A stretch of DNA of 64,000 bases. Origin: Halogranum amylolyticum. GTDB taxonomy: Archaea; Halobacteriota; Halobacteria; Halobacteriales; Haloferacaceae. The stretch's first letter is position 1. Each line of letters begins with the position of its first letter. Positions 7,796 through 17,577 of the stretch are shown here, one piece after another. The stretch lies in the NCBI RefSeq assembly GCF_900110465.1, contig NZ_FODV01000023.1, positions 1 to 64,000 of the forward strand, given 5' to 3'. The notes beneath the pieces were generated by a model. It made no database searches. It saw only the letters and a program-made list of their open reading frames with translations, and was not told the origin of the DNA. Made by a program: the position numbers and the translations under genes.

Positions 7796-9604
7796 CTATT
7801 CCACCGTTACGCTCTTCGCGAGGTTCCGTGGCTTGTCGATCTCGCGGTCGAGCAGGTCGGCGGTGTAGTAGGAGACGAGCTGGAGCTGGACGTTCGCGAG
7901 GAGCCCAGCGATGTCGGGGTGTGTCTCCGGAATGTGGAGCACCGTGTCGGCGAACTCGTGGACGCTGTCGGCGTCGTCGGTGACGGCGACGATGTCGGCG
8001 CCGCGGGTGTGCGCCTCCTCGGCGTTCTTCCGCGTCTTCTCGCCGTTTTCGCCCGTGAACATCGAGAACACGACCGACTTCGGCGTCACGAGCGCGAGCG
8101 GCCCGTGCTTCAGCTCACCCGAGGCGAACCCTTCTGCGTGCTCGTAGGTGATCTCCTTGAACTTCAGTGCGCCCTCGAGTGCGACGGGGTACTCGTTGTC
8201 GCGACCGATGAAGAAGTACGAGTTCTTGTCGAGATACTTCTCGCCGACCGCTTCGGCCGTCGACGTCTCCAGCACCTCGTCGATGTACTCGGGGAGGTTC
8301 TGGAGTTCTGCGAAGAACTCCTCGTTGTCCTCCCGCGCCGTCCCCTGCTCGAGGTCCTGGGAGAGTCGGTGTGCGAGCAGCGTCAGCGTCGCGACCTGCG
8401 AGGAGAACGTCTTGGTCGCGGCGACGCCAATCTCGGGACCGGCGCGGATGTACAGGGCGTGGTCGGCCTCGCGAGCGGCGCTCGACCCGACGACGTTCGT
8501 CACCGCGACGGTCTCGGCGCCGGCGTCCTGTGCGGCGCGGAGCGCCGAGATGGTGTCTGCGGTCTCACCGCTCTGCGTGACTGCGATAGTGAGCGTGTCC
8601 TCCGTCACCGTCGCCGTGTCGTACTCGCTGGCGATGGTCGCCGTCGCGCGGATTCCCGTCCGCTGGAGCTGTTGTGCCCCGTAGAGCGCGGCGTGGTAGG
8701 AGGTCCCGCACGCGATGAACTCCACGTGGTCGACGTCGTCGAACGTCCCCCGCGGGAACTCCTCGAGATCGACGTCGCCGTCGTCGGTGATGCGGCCACC
8801 GAGCGTGTTCGAGAGGGAGTCGGCCTGCTCGTTGATCTCCTTGAGCATGTAGTGATCGTACTTCCCCTTGCCGGTCTCCTCTGCGTTCCACTCGACCTCC
8901 TCGACGTCGCGCTCGACGACGTTCCCCTCGCGGTCGGTCAGCACGAGGTTCTCGGGTGTGACCTCCGCGAAGTCGCCGTTCTGGATGTACATGACCTCGT
9001 CGGTGAAGTCGAGGAACGCGGGGACGTCGCTCGCGAGATAGAAGCGGTCGTCGTCGACGCCGACGACGAGCGGCGAGTCCTGCCGCGCGGCGTACACTTT
9101 GTCCTCGCCGTCGACCATCAGCGCGACCGCGTAGCTCCCGTCGAGTTCGTCGACGGCGGTCTTGAACGCTTCCTCCACGTCCATTCCGCGGTCGAGGTGG
9201 TGTTCGACGAGATGAGGGATTACCTCCGTGTCGGTCTCGCTCTGGAACTCGTAGCCCTCGGCTTCCAACTGCCGGCGGATGGACTCGTAGTTCTCGACGA
9301 TGCCGTTGTGGACGACGACGACTTCGTCGGTGTGACTCGTGTGCGGGTGAGCGTTGTCGTCGGTCGGCGGTCCGTGGGTACTCCAGCGGGTGTGGCCGAT
9401 GCCGACGCTCCCGTTCGGCACGTCGCTCGCGATGGTATCCTTCAGGTCGCTGATCTTGCCGGCCTTCTTCCGGACGGCGATCCCGCTGCCGTTCTGGACG
9501 GCGATCCCCGCCGAGTCGTAGCCGCGATACTCCAGGTTCTCGAGACCGGTGAGCAGCTCGCCGACTGCGTCGTCCGAGCCGACGCACGCGATGATCCCAC
9601 ACAT
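7796..9604 (-). CDS. glmS: Glutamine--fructose-6-phosphate aminotransferase (isomerizing)
   Basis: A 602-residue full-length GlmS. Met-Cys-Gly-Ile at the N-terminus gives the Cys nucleophile of the glutaminase domain. Residues about 275-600 form two SIS sugar-isomerase domains, with CGTSYHAAL, TQSGETADT and the C-terminal KSVTVE that closes the active site. It makes glucosamine-6-phosphate from fructose-6-phosphate and glutamine, the committed step to UDP-GlcNAc. It is the first gene of the operon that also holds the asparagine-synthase-like and CapA-like genes, and its promoter carries the TTA-N8-ATAATAAA element. This context suggests that it feeds the polysaccharide locus. Confidence 0.96.
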   Translation of the reverse strand: MCGIIACVGSDDAVGELLTGLENLEYRGYDSAGIAVQNGSGIAVRKKAGKISDLKDTIASDVPNGSVGIGHTRWSTHGPPTDDNAHPHTSHTDEVVVVHNGIVENYESIRRQLEAEGYEFQSETDTEVIPHLVEHHLDRGMDVEEAFKTAVDELDGSYAVALMVDGEDKVYAARQDSPLVVGVDDDRFYLASDVPAFLDFTDEVMYIQNGDFAEVTPENLVLTDREGNVVERDVEEVEWNAEETGKGKYDHYMLKEINEQADSLSNTLGGRITDDGDVDLEEFPRGTFDDVDHVEFIACGTSYHAALYGAQQLQRTGIRATATIASEYDTATVTEDTLTIAVTQSGETADTISALRAAQDAGAETVAVTNVVGSSAAREADHALYIRAGPEIGVAATKTFSSQVATLTLLAHRLSQDLEQGTAREDNEEFFAELQNLPEYIDEVLETSTAEAVGEKYLDKNSYFFIGRDNEYPVALEGALKFKEITYEHAEGFASGELKHGPLALVTPKSVVFSMFTGENGEKTRKNAEEAHTRGADIVAVTDDADSVHEFADTVLHIPETHPDIAGLLANVQLQLVSYYTADLLDREIDKPRNLAKSVTVE

Positions 9605-9770
9605 CAGTGGGCTCCCTTTGTGCTGTTTCGGTCAGTTTTCTGCGCGGTCCAACCACCGTGGTTCCGGTCGAACGTGCCCGGTCGGTTCATGTTGTGTGTG
9701 TCTCCTCCCGCGCAGTCTCCCAGTGCAGGAGATGACGCGGCTCTGTGACTGCTGCTTTGGCTGAAAGGCC

Positions 9771-9791
9771 CATTATTATACGTGGGCTAAC
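9771..9791 (-). promoter_or_regulatory. TTA-N8-ATAATAAA promoter element of glmS operon
   Basis: On the minus strand GTTA is followed by 8 nt (GCCCACGT) and ATAATAATG. It lies about 170 nt upstream of the glmS start, predicting a leader of about 140 nt. It is the same arrangement as at five other transcription units of the locus. Confidence 0.6.
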
Positions 9792-10045
9792 AGTCTGAGC
9801 CCTCCATACGCCGATTTTCGCCGTCGCGTTTAGGTGCCGATGAGGGTGCAACCGTCGACAACAGCCCCCGTTGCGACTACCCGCTCATACACCGAATTTC
9901 GGGCCGTATCGCGCTTAGGACAGGGGTAAACGGCCTCGAACAGCCGAATTCGGCACACCCGCTGTCTGGGTCCGGACGCCTGGAGAACTCGTCGATCGCC
10001 CGAATCTGTTGCTAAGATAACAATAACTTACTCGTCGATCGGCGG

Positions 10046-10355
10046 TCACCGCTCCGGCGACGCGGCCCACGGGGCGGTCCGCGGACCGATATCCGCCTCG
10101 ATACTGGCGTGGTGCGAACGTCGCCGGTCGTGAGTCGACGAAGCGTCGCTCTCGCGAGTCGGAAACAGGCGGTTCACCGACGGCGGCGACGCCGGCCAGG
10201 TGACGCGTTTGTGTTCTGTCTGGAGCTGAGTCGCCTCGCGCAGGTCGCGGGTCCGCTGACAGCCGTAGACCTCGTCGTCGTTGTTCCCGAACACCCGCGC
10301 GAACTGTGGGGTGGCGAACGCGCCACATCGGCCGCACGCACTCTGGGCACCGGAC
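10046..10355 (-). pseudogene. Possible remnant of a small DUF7563-like zinc protein
   Basis: One minus-strand frame contains CGRCGAF, then QFARVFGNNDDEVYGC, which resembles the CxxCG...RVF...C pattern of DUF7563 proteins such as the intact one at 41727-41882. The second Cys pair is incomplete, there is no start codon in frame before the first motif, and the frame runs on into low-quality sequence. It looks like a decayed copy. The rest of 9792-10645 holds no gene I can support, only a few CTTAGG/TTTAGG words (9829, 9913). Confidence 0.3.
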
Positions 10356-10645
10356 TGGTGTGTACTCGTGGCTCGTCTCCCAGCTCCCGACGACGCCTCT
10401 TTGTTATCTCGCTGGTGAGTCTACGTAACCGGACAGTAGCACGATTCGTGTGCCGTAACAACAGTTGTACTGGCTCCGCTCGATCCGGGCGACGGAACGC
10501 CGTCCCCGATCCACCGTAGCCGACACGTCGGCGTCGATTGACCAGTGGTCGCTCCACCGCCGTCGCTGTGGCTCTCCAGCGAACTCGACATCTCGGATAC
10601 TAGATAGGTCTGTCGTCGCAGCGAGTACAGTCCGTCGACGGCGGC

Positions 10646-11275
10646 TCAGTTACGGTTCCGGTAGGCGAGGCCCACCGTGACGAACAAGAACATCCCGGTG
10701 ATGAACGTCGCGAGAGAGCTCGACAGCGCCGTCGGCGCGACGCCGACCCAAGACGCGGCGGTGAGTGCGACGCCGATCGCCGTCGCACTGCCGTAGTAGC
10801 GCGTCGAGTCGGCCGTCGGTTCGACGACGGACGCTGCCGAGGTGGCGGCGTCTGCCTCGCCCGAGTCACTCGCGGTATCCTCCTGGGAACCGCCGTTCAG
10901 ATAGTGATCGAACCGATCTGCGAGGGCGGTTCGTTCGACGACGCCGCGGCTCTGGTTGTATTCGACGATTCCCTTCTCGTCGAGCTTCGGCAGGTGACTC
11001 TGGTAGAGCGCGATGTAGACGCGCTGGCGTTCGTCGGAGGTGAGCTGCCGGAGGGTCGTGTCGTGCTCCCACGCGGCCACCTGTTCGGCGACGTCGCGCA
11101 TGTCGACGCGCTCCTTGTCGGTCGCCTGGAGGTACTTCAGCACGCGGCGACGACGCTGGTTCTGCAGGATGTGAAACAGGTCGTCCTTCGAGAGGTCGGC
11201 GACCGCCGGTTCGTCGTCGGTCGTGATCTCGTCTCGATGCTCCATCTCGACCTCGACTGTCTGTGCCGTGCTCAT
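10646..11275 (-). CDS. DUF7344-type winged-helix protein with C-terminal membrane helices (paralog 2)
   Basis: A 209-residue protein closely related to the one at 869-1498: LSKDDLFHILQNQRRRRVL, VDMRDVAEQVAAWEHDT and YQSHLPKLDEKGIVEYN are shared nearly word for word. A variable acidic linker follows, then two hydrophobic segments at about 155-205. The role is unknown; a membrane-tethered regulator is likely. It lies at the edge of the polysaccharide locus, between glmS and a glycosyltransferase operon, and could act locally, but nothing in the sequence proves that. Confidence 0.85.
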   Translation of the reverse strand: MSTAQTVEVEMEHRDEITTDDEPAVADLSKDDLFHILQNQRRRRVLKYLQATDKERVDMRDVAEQVAAWEHDTTLRQLTSDERQRVYIALYQSHLPKLDEKGIVEYNQSRGVVERTALADRFDHYLNGGSQEDTASDSGEADAATSAASVVEPTADSTRYYGSATAIGVALTAASWVGVAPTALSSSLATFITGMFLFVTVGLAYRNRN

Positions 11276-11438
11276 CGCTGTTCTCGTTTCAGTAGACGGA
11301 CGTTTTCTCCATCAACGTCTCTCCCAAACAGTTTAGTATCGACGAGAGTCGCTCGAACCGAGGTAACCGGGGACGGCCTCCAGATCCCAAAACACGTTGA
11401 ATCCGGCCGTCTCGTCACCGACAGCGCCTCACAGGGGT

Positions 11439-12389
11439 TTATACGACAGATCGGTAGACGTCGAGCAGTCGGTCGCCCATCTCCTCGAGGGACAACCCGT
11501 CGACCATCTCGCGTCCGTCCGACCGGGCGTCGCCAGCGACGACGTCGGCCAGTCCGGCGGCCAACGCGGCGTCGTCGTCGGCGACGACCGAGTTCGTCAC
11601 GTCGTCGAGCACATCGGGGGCGAACCCGACGGACGTCGAGACGACGGGGACGTTACAGGCGGCCGCCTCGCGGACGACCATCGGCCCGCTCTCGTACTCG
11701 GAGGTGACTAGCAACGCGTCGGCCGCGTTGAAGTAGTACGGCATCTCCTCGTAGTCGACGCCCGACACCGTCCGGAGGTCGACGCCGGCTTCGTCGGCCA
11801 CGCGCTCGGCGCGCGCGTAGTCCTTCACCGGCCGCTCGGTGTCGTAGGGGAACAGCGCGATCTTCTCCCCAACTGGCCAGCCGACGCGCTCGCGTGCCTC
11901 CGTCCGGTCGATGGGGCGGAACAGGTCGGTGTCGACCCCATACGGGATGCGGTGGTGCGGCACCGACAGCTCCTCGGACAGCGGTTTTGATGGCGAGACG
12001 ACGGCGTCGAACCGCTCGCCACAGAGCTCGCTGAGCGTCGCGAGCCACGACGGACCCAGCACGTCCGACCCCCACAGTGAGAGGACGATCGGACGCACCG
12101 GTTGTGCCAGCGCCATCGGCGCGGTCAGCCCGTAGTTGGCGTGGACGAGGTCGAACTCCTCCAAACTCCGGCCGAGCGTCTGCAGGTAGAAGGCGAGATA
12201 CTCCCGCGGCCCGCGACCCTCGCCCGCACGCGGGACGACGACCGTCACGCATTCGACGCCGCGCTCCTCCAGCACCTCGACCTGCTTCCGGAAGAACGAC
12301 CGCTCGGACGTCGTCAGCTGCAGGACGCGGAGGTCGACGCCGTCGGTCTCCTCGTCGGCTGTCGCCGTCGGCTCCGATTCCGGACTCAT
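11439..12389 (-). CDS. GT4-type glycosyltransferase
   Basis: A 316-residue GT-B fold protein. VLQLTTSERSFFRKQVEVLE opens the N-terminal domain; the C-terminal half has IALFPYDTERPVKDY and the E-x7-E pattern in EYESGPMVVREAAACNVPVV, typical of GT4 enzymes. It probably transfers a sugar from a nucleotide donor to a lipid-linked acceptor on the cytoplasmic side. The ATG at 12389 is chosen over the upstream in-frame extension because it overlaps the stop of the preceding DUF354 gene as ATGA. It is the last gene of the operon that begins at 16952. Confidence 0.85.
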   Translation of the reverse strand: MSPESEPTATADEETDGVDLRVLQLTTSERSFFRKQVEVLEERGVECVTVVVPRAGEGRGPREYLAFYLQTLGRSLEEFDLVHANYGLTAPMALAQPVRPIVLSLWGSDVLGPSWLATLSELCGERFDAVVSPSKPLSEELSVPHHRIPYGVDTDLFRPIDRTEARERVGWPVGEKIALFPYDTERPVKDYARAERVADEAGVDLRTVSGVDYEEMPYYFNAADALLVTSEYESGPMVVREAAACNVPVVSTSVGFAPDVLDDVTNSVVADDDAALAAGLADVVAGDARSDGREMVDGLSLEEMGDRLLDVYRSVV

Positions 12390-13417
12390 TGCCGGAGTGC
12401 GTCCAGCACCGTCTCGGTCGTATCGCCCTTCTCGTCGAGGAGTCGCTCGCGACGGACGTCCCAGTCGTCGCCCTCCTCGCCGTCGAGGACGTCGACGGCC
12501 GTCTCGAGCGCGTTGGCGTGGCGGTACGCCCCCTGACAGTTGTAGAGCAGCCCGTAGCGGGCCTCGATCTCGTCGGTGTACCCCATCCGCAGCGTGTTGA
12601 CGTAGACGGCGGGTGTGCCCAGCACCGCGCTCTCGACGGCCATCGTCGCCCCCTCGCCGACGAACAGGTCGGCGTACGCCAGCACGTGGTGGATACGGTG
12701 CGGTGCGACGGTGGCGCGGCGGTCCTCCAACTCCTCGGGGAGGGACGCCTCCGACGTGATGATCACCTGCGCGCCCGTCGCCTCCAACTGCTCGACCACG
12801 TCGCCGATGTCGTCGAAGCCGGCCTCGCCGACGTCGTGGGAGGCGTCCCACGAGACGAGTCGGAGCACGACCAACTTCTCCTCGGGGTCGACCCCGAGCT
12901 CCTCCAGCACGCTCGGGTCCGGGTCGAACCGATCGGGGTGGAGGTAGGCCAGTTCGTGGTAGCCGGCGTACTCCCGCTGACTGCTCCCGGCGTCGTCGTG
13001 GAAGCACTCGGGCGTCCACACCTCGTCGGCGACGGGGAACGTGATCTTGTTCGCCGGGGCGTGCTCGGTGTCGGTGAAGACGACGCTGCGCGCGCCGACG
13101 AGCGCGGCGACGTGCGCCACCGCGGTGCCGCCGATTGCGGCCATCACGTCCGGCTGAATCTCGCGGGCCCGCTTCAGCAGTTTGTACTCGTACTGCAGCT
13201 GCGAGGTCGCCATCCCGCCGACGCCGCCGAGCACGCCGCTGCCCTGCCCGTCGAGCAGCACCTCGTGGTCGATGTCGTAGGCGTCCAGCAGGTCGACGGC
13301 GACCTCCTTGTCGCGGGCGAACACGTACACCTCGTGACCCTCGTCCTCCAACTCCCCGATGGCGTGTTTGAAGAAGTGGACGTGTGCCGGATGCTGGATG
13401 GTGATGACGTACTTCAT
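12386..13417 (-). CDS. DUF354 protein, GT-B / UDP-GlcNAc 2-epimerase-like fold
   Basis: A 343-residue protein with MKYVITIQHPAHVHFFKHAI at the N-terminus, the hallmark of DUF354, and a C-terminal nucleotide-sugar-binding half with ADLFVGEGATMAVESAVLGTP. The family resembles WecB-type epimerases and GT-B transferases and occurs in archaeal and bacterial surface-glycan clusters; the exact reaction is not established. GGAGG sits 7 nt upstream of its ATG. The stop overlaps the next glycosyltransferase by ATGA, and its start is overlapped by a 20-residue micro-ORF. Confidence 0.85.
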   Translation of the reverse strand: MKYVITIQHPAHVHFFKHAIGELEDEGHEVYVFARDKEVAVDLLDAYDIDHEVLLDGQGSGVLGGVGGMATSQLQYEYKLLKRAREIQPDVMAAIGGTAVAHVAALVGARSVVFTDTEHAPANKITFPVADEVWTPECFHDDAGSSQREYAGYHELAYLHPDRFDPDPSVLEELGVDPEEKLVVLRLVSWDASHDVGEAGFDDIGDVVEQLEATGAQVIITSEASLPEELEDRRATVAPHRIHHVLAYADLFVGEGATMAVESAVLGTPAVYVNTLRMGYTDEIEARYGLLYNCQGAYRHANALETAVDVLDGEEGDDWDVRRERLLDEKGDTTETVLDALRQ

Positions 13418-13476
13418 CGGTCGCCTCCAGCTGTCGCGTCCCCAGCCTGCGTCGACGTGCGTGCGTCCTGAATCAT
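13414..13476 (-). CDS. 20-residue micro-ORF coupled to the DUF354 gene
   Basis: ATG at 13476 is preceded at 8 nt by a strong Shine-Dalgarno AGGAGG. The frame encodes MIQDARTSTQAGDATAGGDR and ends at a TGA that overlaps the DUF354 ATG as ATGA. The good ribosome-binding site supports translation, perhaps only to couple DUF354 to the upstream dehydrogenase gene. No family is recognisable. Confidence 0.4.
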   Translation of the reverse strand: MIQDARTSTQAGDATAGGDR

Positions 13477-13504
13477 CGTAGGGTCCTCCTGAATCACGGT
13501 CGGC

Positions 13505-14819
<1,315 letters not shown>

Positions 14820-14827
<8 letters not shown>

Positions 14828-16208
14828 TGACACCAACTCCTCGGTAGTGGACCGCGTCGTGGCCACGCAGTTCGGTCAGCGACTGACGGCCGTCCACGAC
14901 GACCAGCCGTCCGTCCTGCGGTGCGAGACTCGTGAGATCGAGGTCGTCGAACGCCTCCTGCGGCGTCACGAGCACGACCGCGTCGTACGTCTCGGCGACA
15001 CCGTCGAGGTCGACCAGGTTCGCGCCGGCCGCCTCGAACGGCTCGGTGTGGGTGTTGACGGGGTCGACCGCGTCGACGTCGACGCCCTCCTCGACCAGTC
15101 GCTCGACGAGCGGCAGCGCGGGGGTCGCGCGGATCTCGTCGACGCCGGGTCGGTACGTGAGTCCGAGTACCAGCGCCGTCGACTCGGCGGGGTCGACGCC
15201 CTCGGCGTGCAGGCCGTCGACGGCGTGGTCGGCGGTGTAGAGCGGCATCTCGTCGTTCGTGTCGCGGGCGGCCCGCATGACGGGCGTCTCCGTGTCGAAC
15301 TCCTTCATGATGAACCGCGGGTAGTACGGGATACAGTGGCCGCCGACGCCCGCACCCGGTGCGTGAATCTCACAGAACGGCTGGGTGTTGGCCGCTTCGA
15401 TGGCCTCCGTCACGTCGATGTCGAACGCCTCAGTGTGCTGTGCCAGTTCGTTGGCCAGCCCGATGTTGACGTCGCGGTAGACGCCCTCGAACACCTTGAC
15501 CGCCTCTGCGGTCGTCGTGTCGGAGACGGTGATGATCTCGTTGGTGTTGAGATGACCGTAGATGAGTTCTGCGACCCGCGTGCTCTCCTCGTCGGCGCCG
15601 CCGACGATCTTCGGGTAGGCACCGCGGATGTCTTCCAGCGCCCGCCCGCTGGAGGTCCGCTCCGGGCAGAACGCGAGGCCGAACTCGCCCAGTTCGAGTC
15701 CGGACTCGTCTTCGAGGATGGGAAGCAGGCGGTCGACGCAGGAGCGCGGCGGCAGCGTCGACTCGGCGATGACCATGTCACCCTCCTCGAGTCCGCTGGC
15801 GATGTCGCGCATCACCGACTCGACGATAGAGAGGTCGGGTGCGCCGTTGTCGTCGATGAGCGTCGGGACGATGACGACGTGGACGCGGGCGTCGGTGGCC
15901 GCCTCTTTCGGGTCGGCAACCGCGCGGAAGGCGTCGCGAGAGACGAGATCGTCGACGAGTTCGTCCAGCCCCGGTTCGCCCGCGATGTGGTTCTCGCCGG
16001 CGTTGAGCCCGGCGACCACGTCGGGGTCGACGTCCGCGCCGGTGACGTTGCCCGTCACCTCGGCGTAGACGCTCGCCAGCGGCAGGCCCATCTTGCCGAG
16101 GCCGTAGACTGCCACGGGAACTTCGCCGTTCGTGAACGCCGTCTGTTGGTCGTCCGCCGATGCCTCACTGCCGTACAGGGGGGTCCCTGTGTTGACTGCC
16201 TCACTCAT
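14820..16208 (-). CDS. UDP-sugar 6-dehydrogenase family protein, copy 2
   Basis: A 462-residue member of the same superfamily. VAVYGLGKMGLPLASVYAE lies at 32-50, AESTLPPRSCVDRLLP near 148-164, and the catalytic Cys292 in GGHCIPYYPRF. The Cys-plus-PPRS pattern resembles UDP-ManNAc/UDP-GlcNAc dehydrogenases (WecC/WbpO type) more than UDP-glucose dehydrogenase. It follows the acetyltransferase with an ATGA overlap and precedes copy 1. Two dehydrogenases in tandem suggest two different uronic acids, or oxidation of two epimers, in the glycan. Confidence 0.88.
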
Positions 16209-16789
16209 GCGAGTTCGTTCTCCGTGTCGAGTTCGTCGGGGAGGGAGCGGTGTTCTGCGGGGGAGCCGACTGCGAGCGTCTCCGGCGGTACGTCCTCTGT
16301 CACTGTCGACCCGGCGGCGACGAACGCACCCTCACCGATGGTGACACCGGGGAGGATCGTCGCGTTCGCACCGATTGAGACGCCGTCCTCGATGGTCGGT
16401 CCCTGCATCTCGACGTCCTGTCGGACCGGGTAGGGGTCGTTCGTCAGCGTCGCCTTCGGCCCGATGAAGACGTTCGAGCCGACGGTGGTGTGCGTCGGGA
16501 TGTAGACGCCCGTCTGCAGGCTGACGTTCGAGCCGATTTCACAGGTCCCGTCGATGACCGTCTCGGTGCCGACGACGACCTCGTCGCCGATGGTGGTGTT
16601 CTCGCGGACGAGGGCGTTGTGGCCGGTGACGAAGTCGTCGCCGACGTCGACGTCGGCGTAGACGATCGTCCCTTCCCGGATGCGCGCTCGGTCGCCCAGC
16701 GTCGTCGGCGACACGTCGTCGCCGTGCATGTAGCCGACCGTCGCGCCGTCGTCGATCTCGCAGCAGTCGCCGGCGTGGTACCAGCCCAT
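16205..16789 (-). CDS. Hexapeptide-repeat N-acetyltransferase (WbpD/WlbB-like)
   Basis: A 194-residue left-handed beta-helix protein made of hexapeptide repeats (IDDGATVGYMHGD, VGDDFVTGHNALV, IGEGAFVAAGSTVTEDV). Its length matches WbpD/WlbB, which acetylate the 3-amino group of UDP-2-acetamido-3-amino-2,3-dideoxy-glucuronate with acetyl-CoA. The nearby dehydrogenases, DegT aminotransferase (20522-21658) and Gfo/Idh/MocA enzyme (19534-20529) supply the earlier steps, so this assignment is well supported by context but unproven. One base separates it from the small membrane protein upstream, and its stop overlaps the next gene by ATGA. Confidence 0.85.
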   Translation of the reverse strand: MGWYHAGDCCEIDDGATVGYMHGDDVSPTTLGDRARIREGTIVYADVDVGDDFVTGHNALVRENTTIGDEVVVGTETVIDGTCEIGSNVSLQTGVYIPTHTTVGSNVFIGPKATLTNDPYPVRQDVEMQGPTIEDGVSIGANATILPGVTIGEGAFVAAGSTVTEDVPPETLAVGSPAEHRSLPDELDTENELA

Positions 16790-16790
16790 C

Positions 16791-16952
16791 TCAACCCTCC
16801 ACGCTGGCGGTGGCCGTCTCGAAGTCGATTCGGTCGTCGGTGGCGGTGTCCGTGTCGTCGTCCGCTGGCGCAGCGACCCTCCGGGCGGCGATGCCGAGCG
16901 CCGCCAGGGTGATGCCGAGGAGTGCCAGCCCGATGAGGAGTTTGCGGGTCAT
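16791..16952 (-). CDS. 53-residue single-helix membrane protein
   Basis: A short frame that begins MTRKLLIGLALLGITLAAL, giving a single membrane helix at about 4-23, then an Arg-rich inner edge and an acidic, Thr-rich tail. It ends at TGA 16791-16793, one base before the ATG of the acetyltransferase. It is the first gene after the promoter at 16992-17012, so it heads the sugar-nucleotide and glycosyltransferase operon. Codon use and acidic tail look coding. It matches no family that I recognise; a membrane anchor for the sugar-modifying enzymes is one possibility. Confidence 0.65.
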   Translation of the reverse strand: MTRKLLIGLALLGITLAALGIAARRVAAPADDDTDTATDDRIDFETATASVEG

Positions 16953-16991
16953 CTCTAGGTTGCTCTCACCGTCTCTGTGTCCTCAAAGGCG

Positions 16992-17012
16992 TTTTATTAT
17001 GGGCGGAGTAAG
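16992..17012 (-). promoter_or_regulatory. TTA-N8-ATAATAAA promoter element of the dehydrogenase/glycosyltransferase operon
   Basis: On the minus strand CTTA, then CTCCGCCC, then ATAATAAAA. The TATA-like part is about 40 nt upstream of the ATG at 16952, predicting a leader of about 12-15 nt. Further CTTAGG and TTAGGG words lie just upstream at 17019-17034. Confidence 0.65.
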
Positions 17013-17110
17013 GCCGCGCTTAGGCGTGCGTTAGGGTCATAATCGTCACTGAAAACCGGATTTCCTCCCTCTGAGTGACTCTCGTTGACATCCCACGCGA
17101 GAGACTGTGC

Positions 17111-17518
17111 TCAGAGCACCAGTGCGGCCAGACAGTCGTCCATGAGGGGGTTCTTCGAGATGAACACCGACGGCTCCAGCGACACCGCGACGCCCTCACA
17201 CGCGCTGAGGAAGAAGAACGTCTCCGTGACCGTGTCGTAGTTCTTCACCACGAAGTTCAGCGTGTCGTGGTCCCCGTGTTGGTGACGGATGGTGCGTCCG
17301 AGCGACTCCATTCCCGTTGCCTCCATCACCGTCTTCAGCTCGGTCTGCTCTGTCGGAACCGTCTCGTCGCCCCGCAGGTAGACGAGTTCGTACGTCCCCG
17401 AGTCCTGAAACAGTTCCGTGTCGGTCGAGTAGTAGACGACCGCCCGGAGCTCGTCTCCGATCTCTCGCTGCAGCAACTCCGCAAGCCGTTGTGCCCGTTC
17501 CGTCTGCTTCGAGAACAA
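17111..17518 (-). CDS. DUF7522-like protein of unknown function
   Basis: A 135-residue cytoplasmic protein with an acidic haloarchaeal composition (LAELLQREIGDELRAVVYYS, YLRGDETVPTEQTELKTVME). It resembles the DUF7522 group of small haloarchaeal proteins; no catalytic motif is visible. It lies 59 nt downstream of the beta-propeller lipoprotein gene and probably shares its transcript. Confidence 0.65.
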   Translation of the reverse strand: MFSKQTERAQRLAELLQREIGDELRAVVYYSTDTELFQDSGTYELVYLRGDETVPTEQTELKTVMEATGMESLGRTIRHQHGDHDTLNFVVKNYDTVTETFFFLSACEGVAVSLEPSVFISKNPLMDDCLAALVL

Positions 17519-17577
17519 CGGTGAGGTCCGTGCTGTTAGCTGTTTCCTTGTCGACGAGGCGTCCGCCCACTCGTCGA

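Noticed and set aside
7919..9748. 609-residue plus-strand frame over glmS
   Set aside because: Antisense shadow of a gene with full GlmS motifs.
9915..10519. Overlapping 130-140-residue frames between glmS and the DUF7344 gene
   Set aside because: Arg-rich, no start context and no family; only the partial zinc-protein trace in another frame was kept at low confidence.
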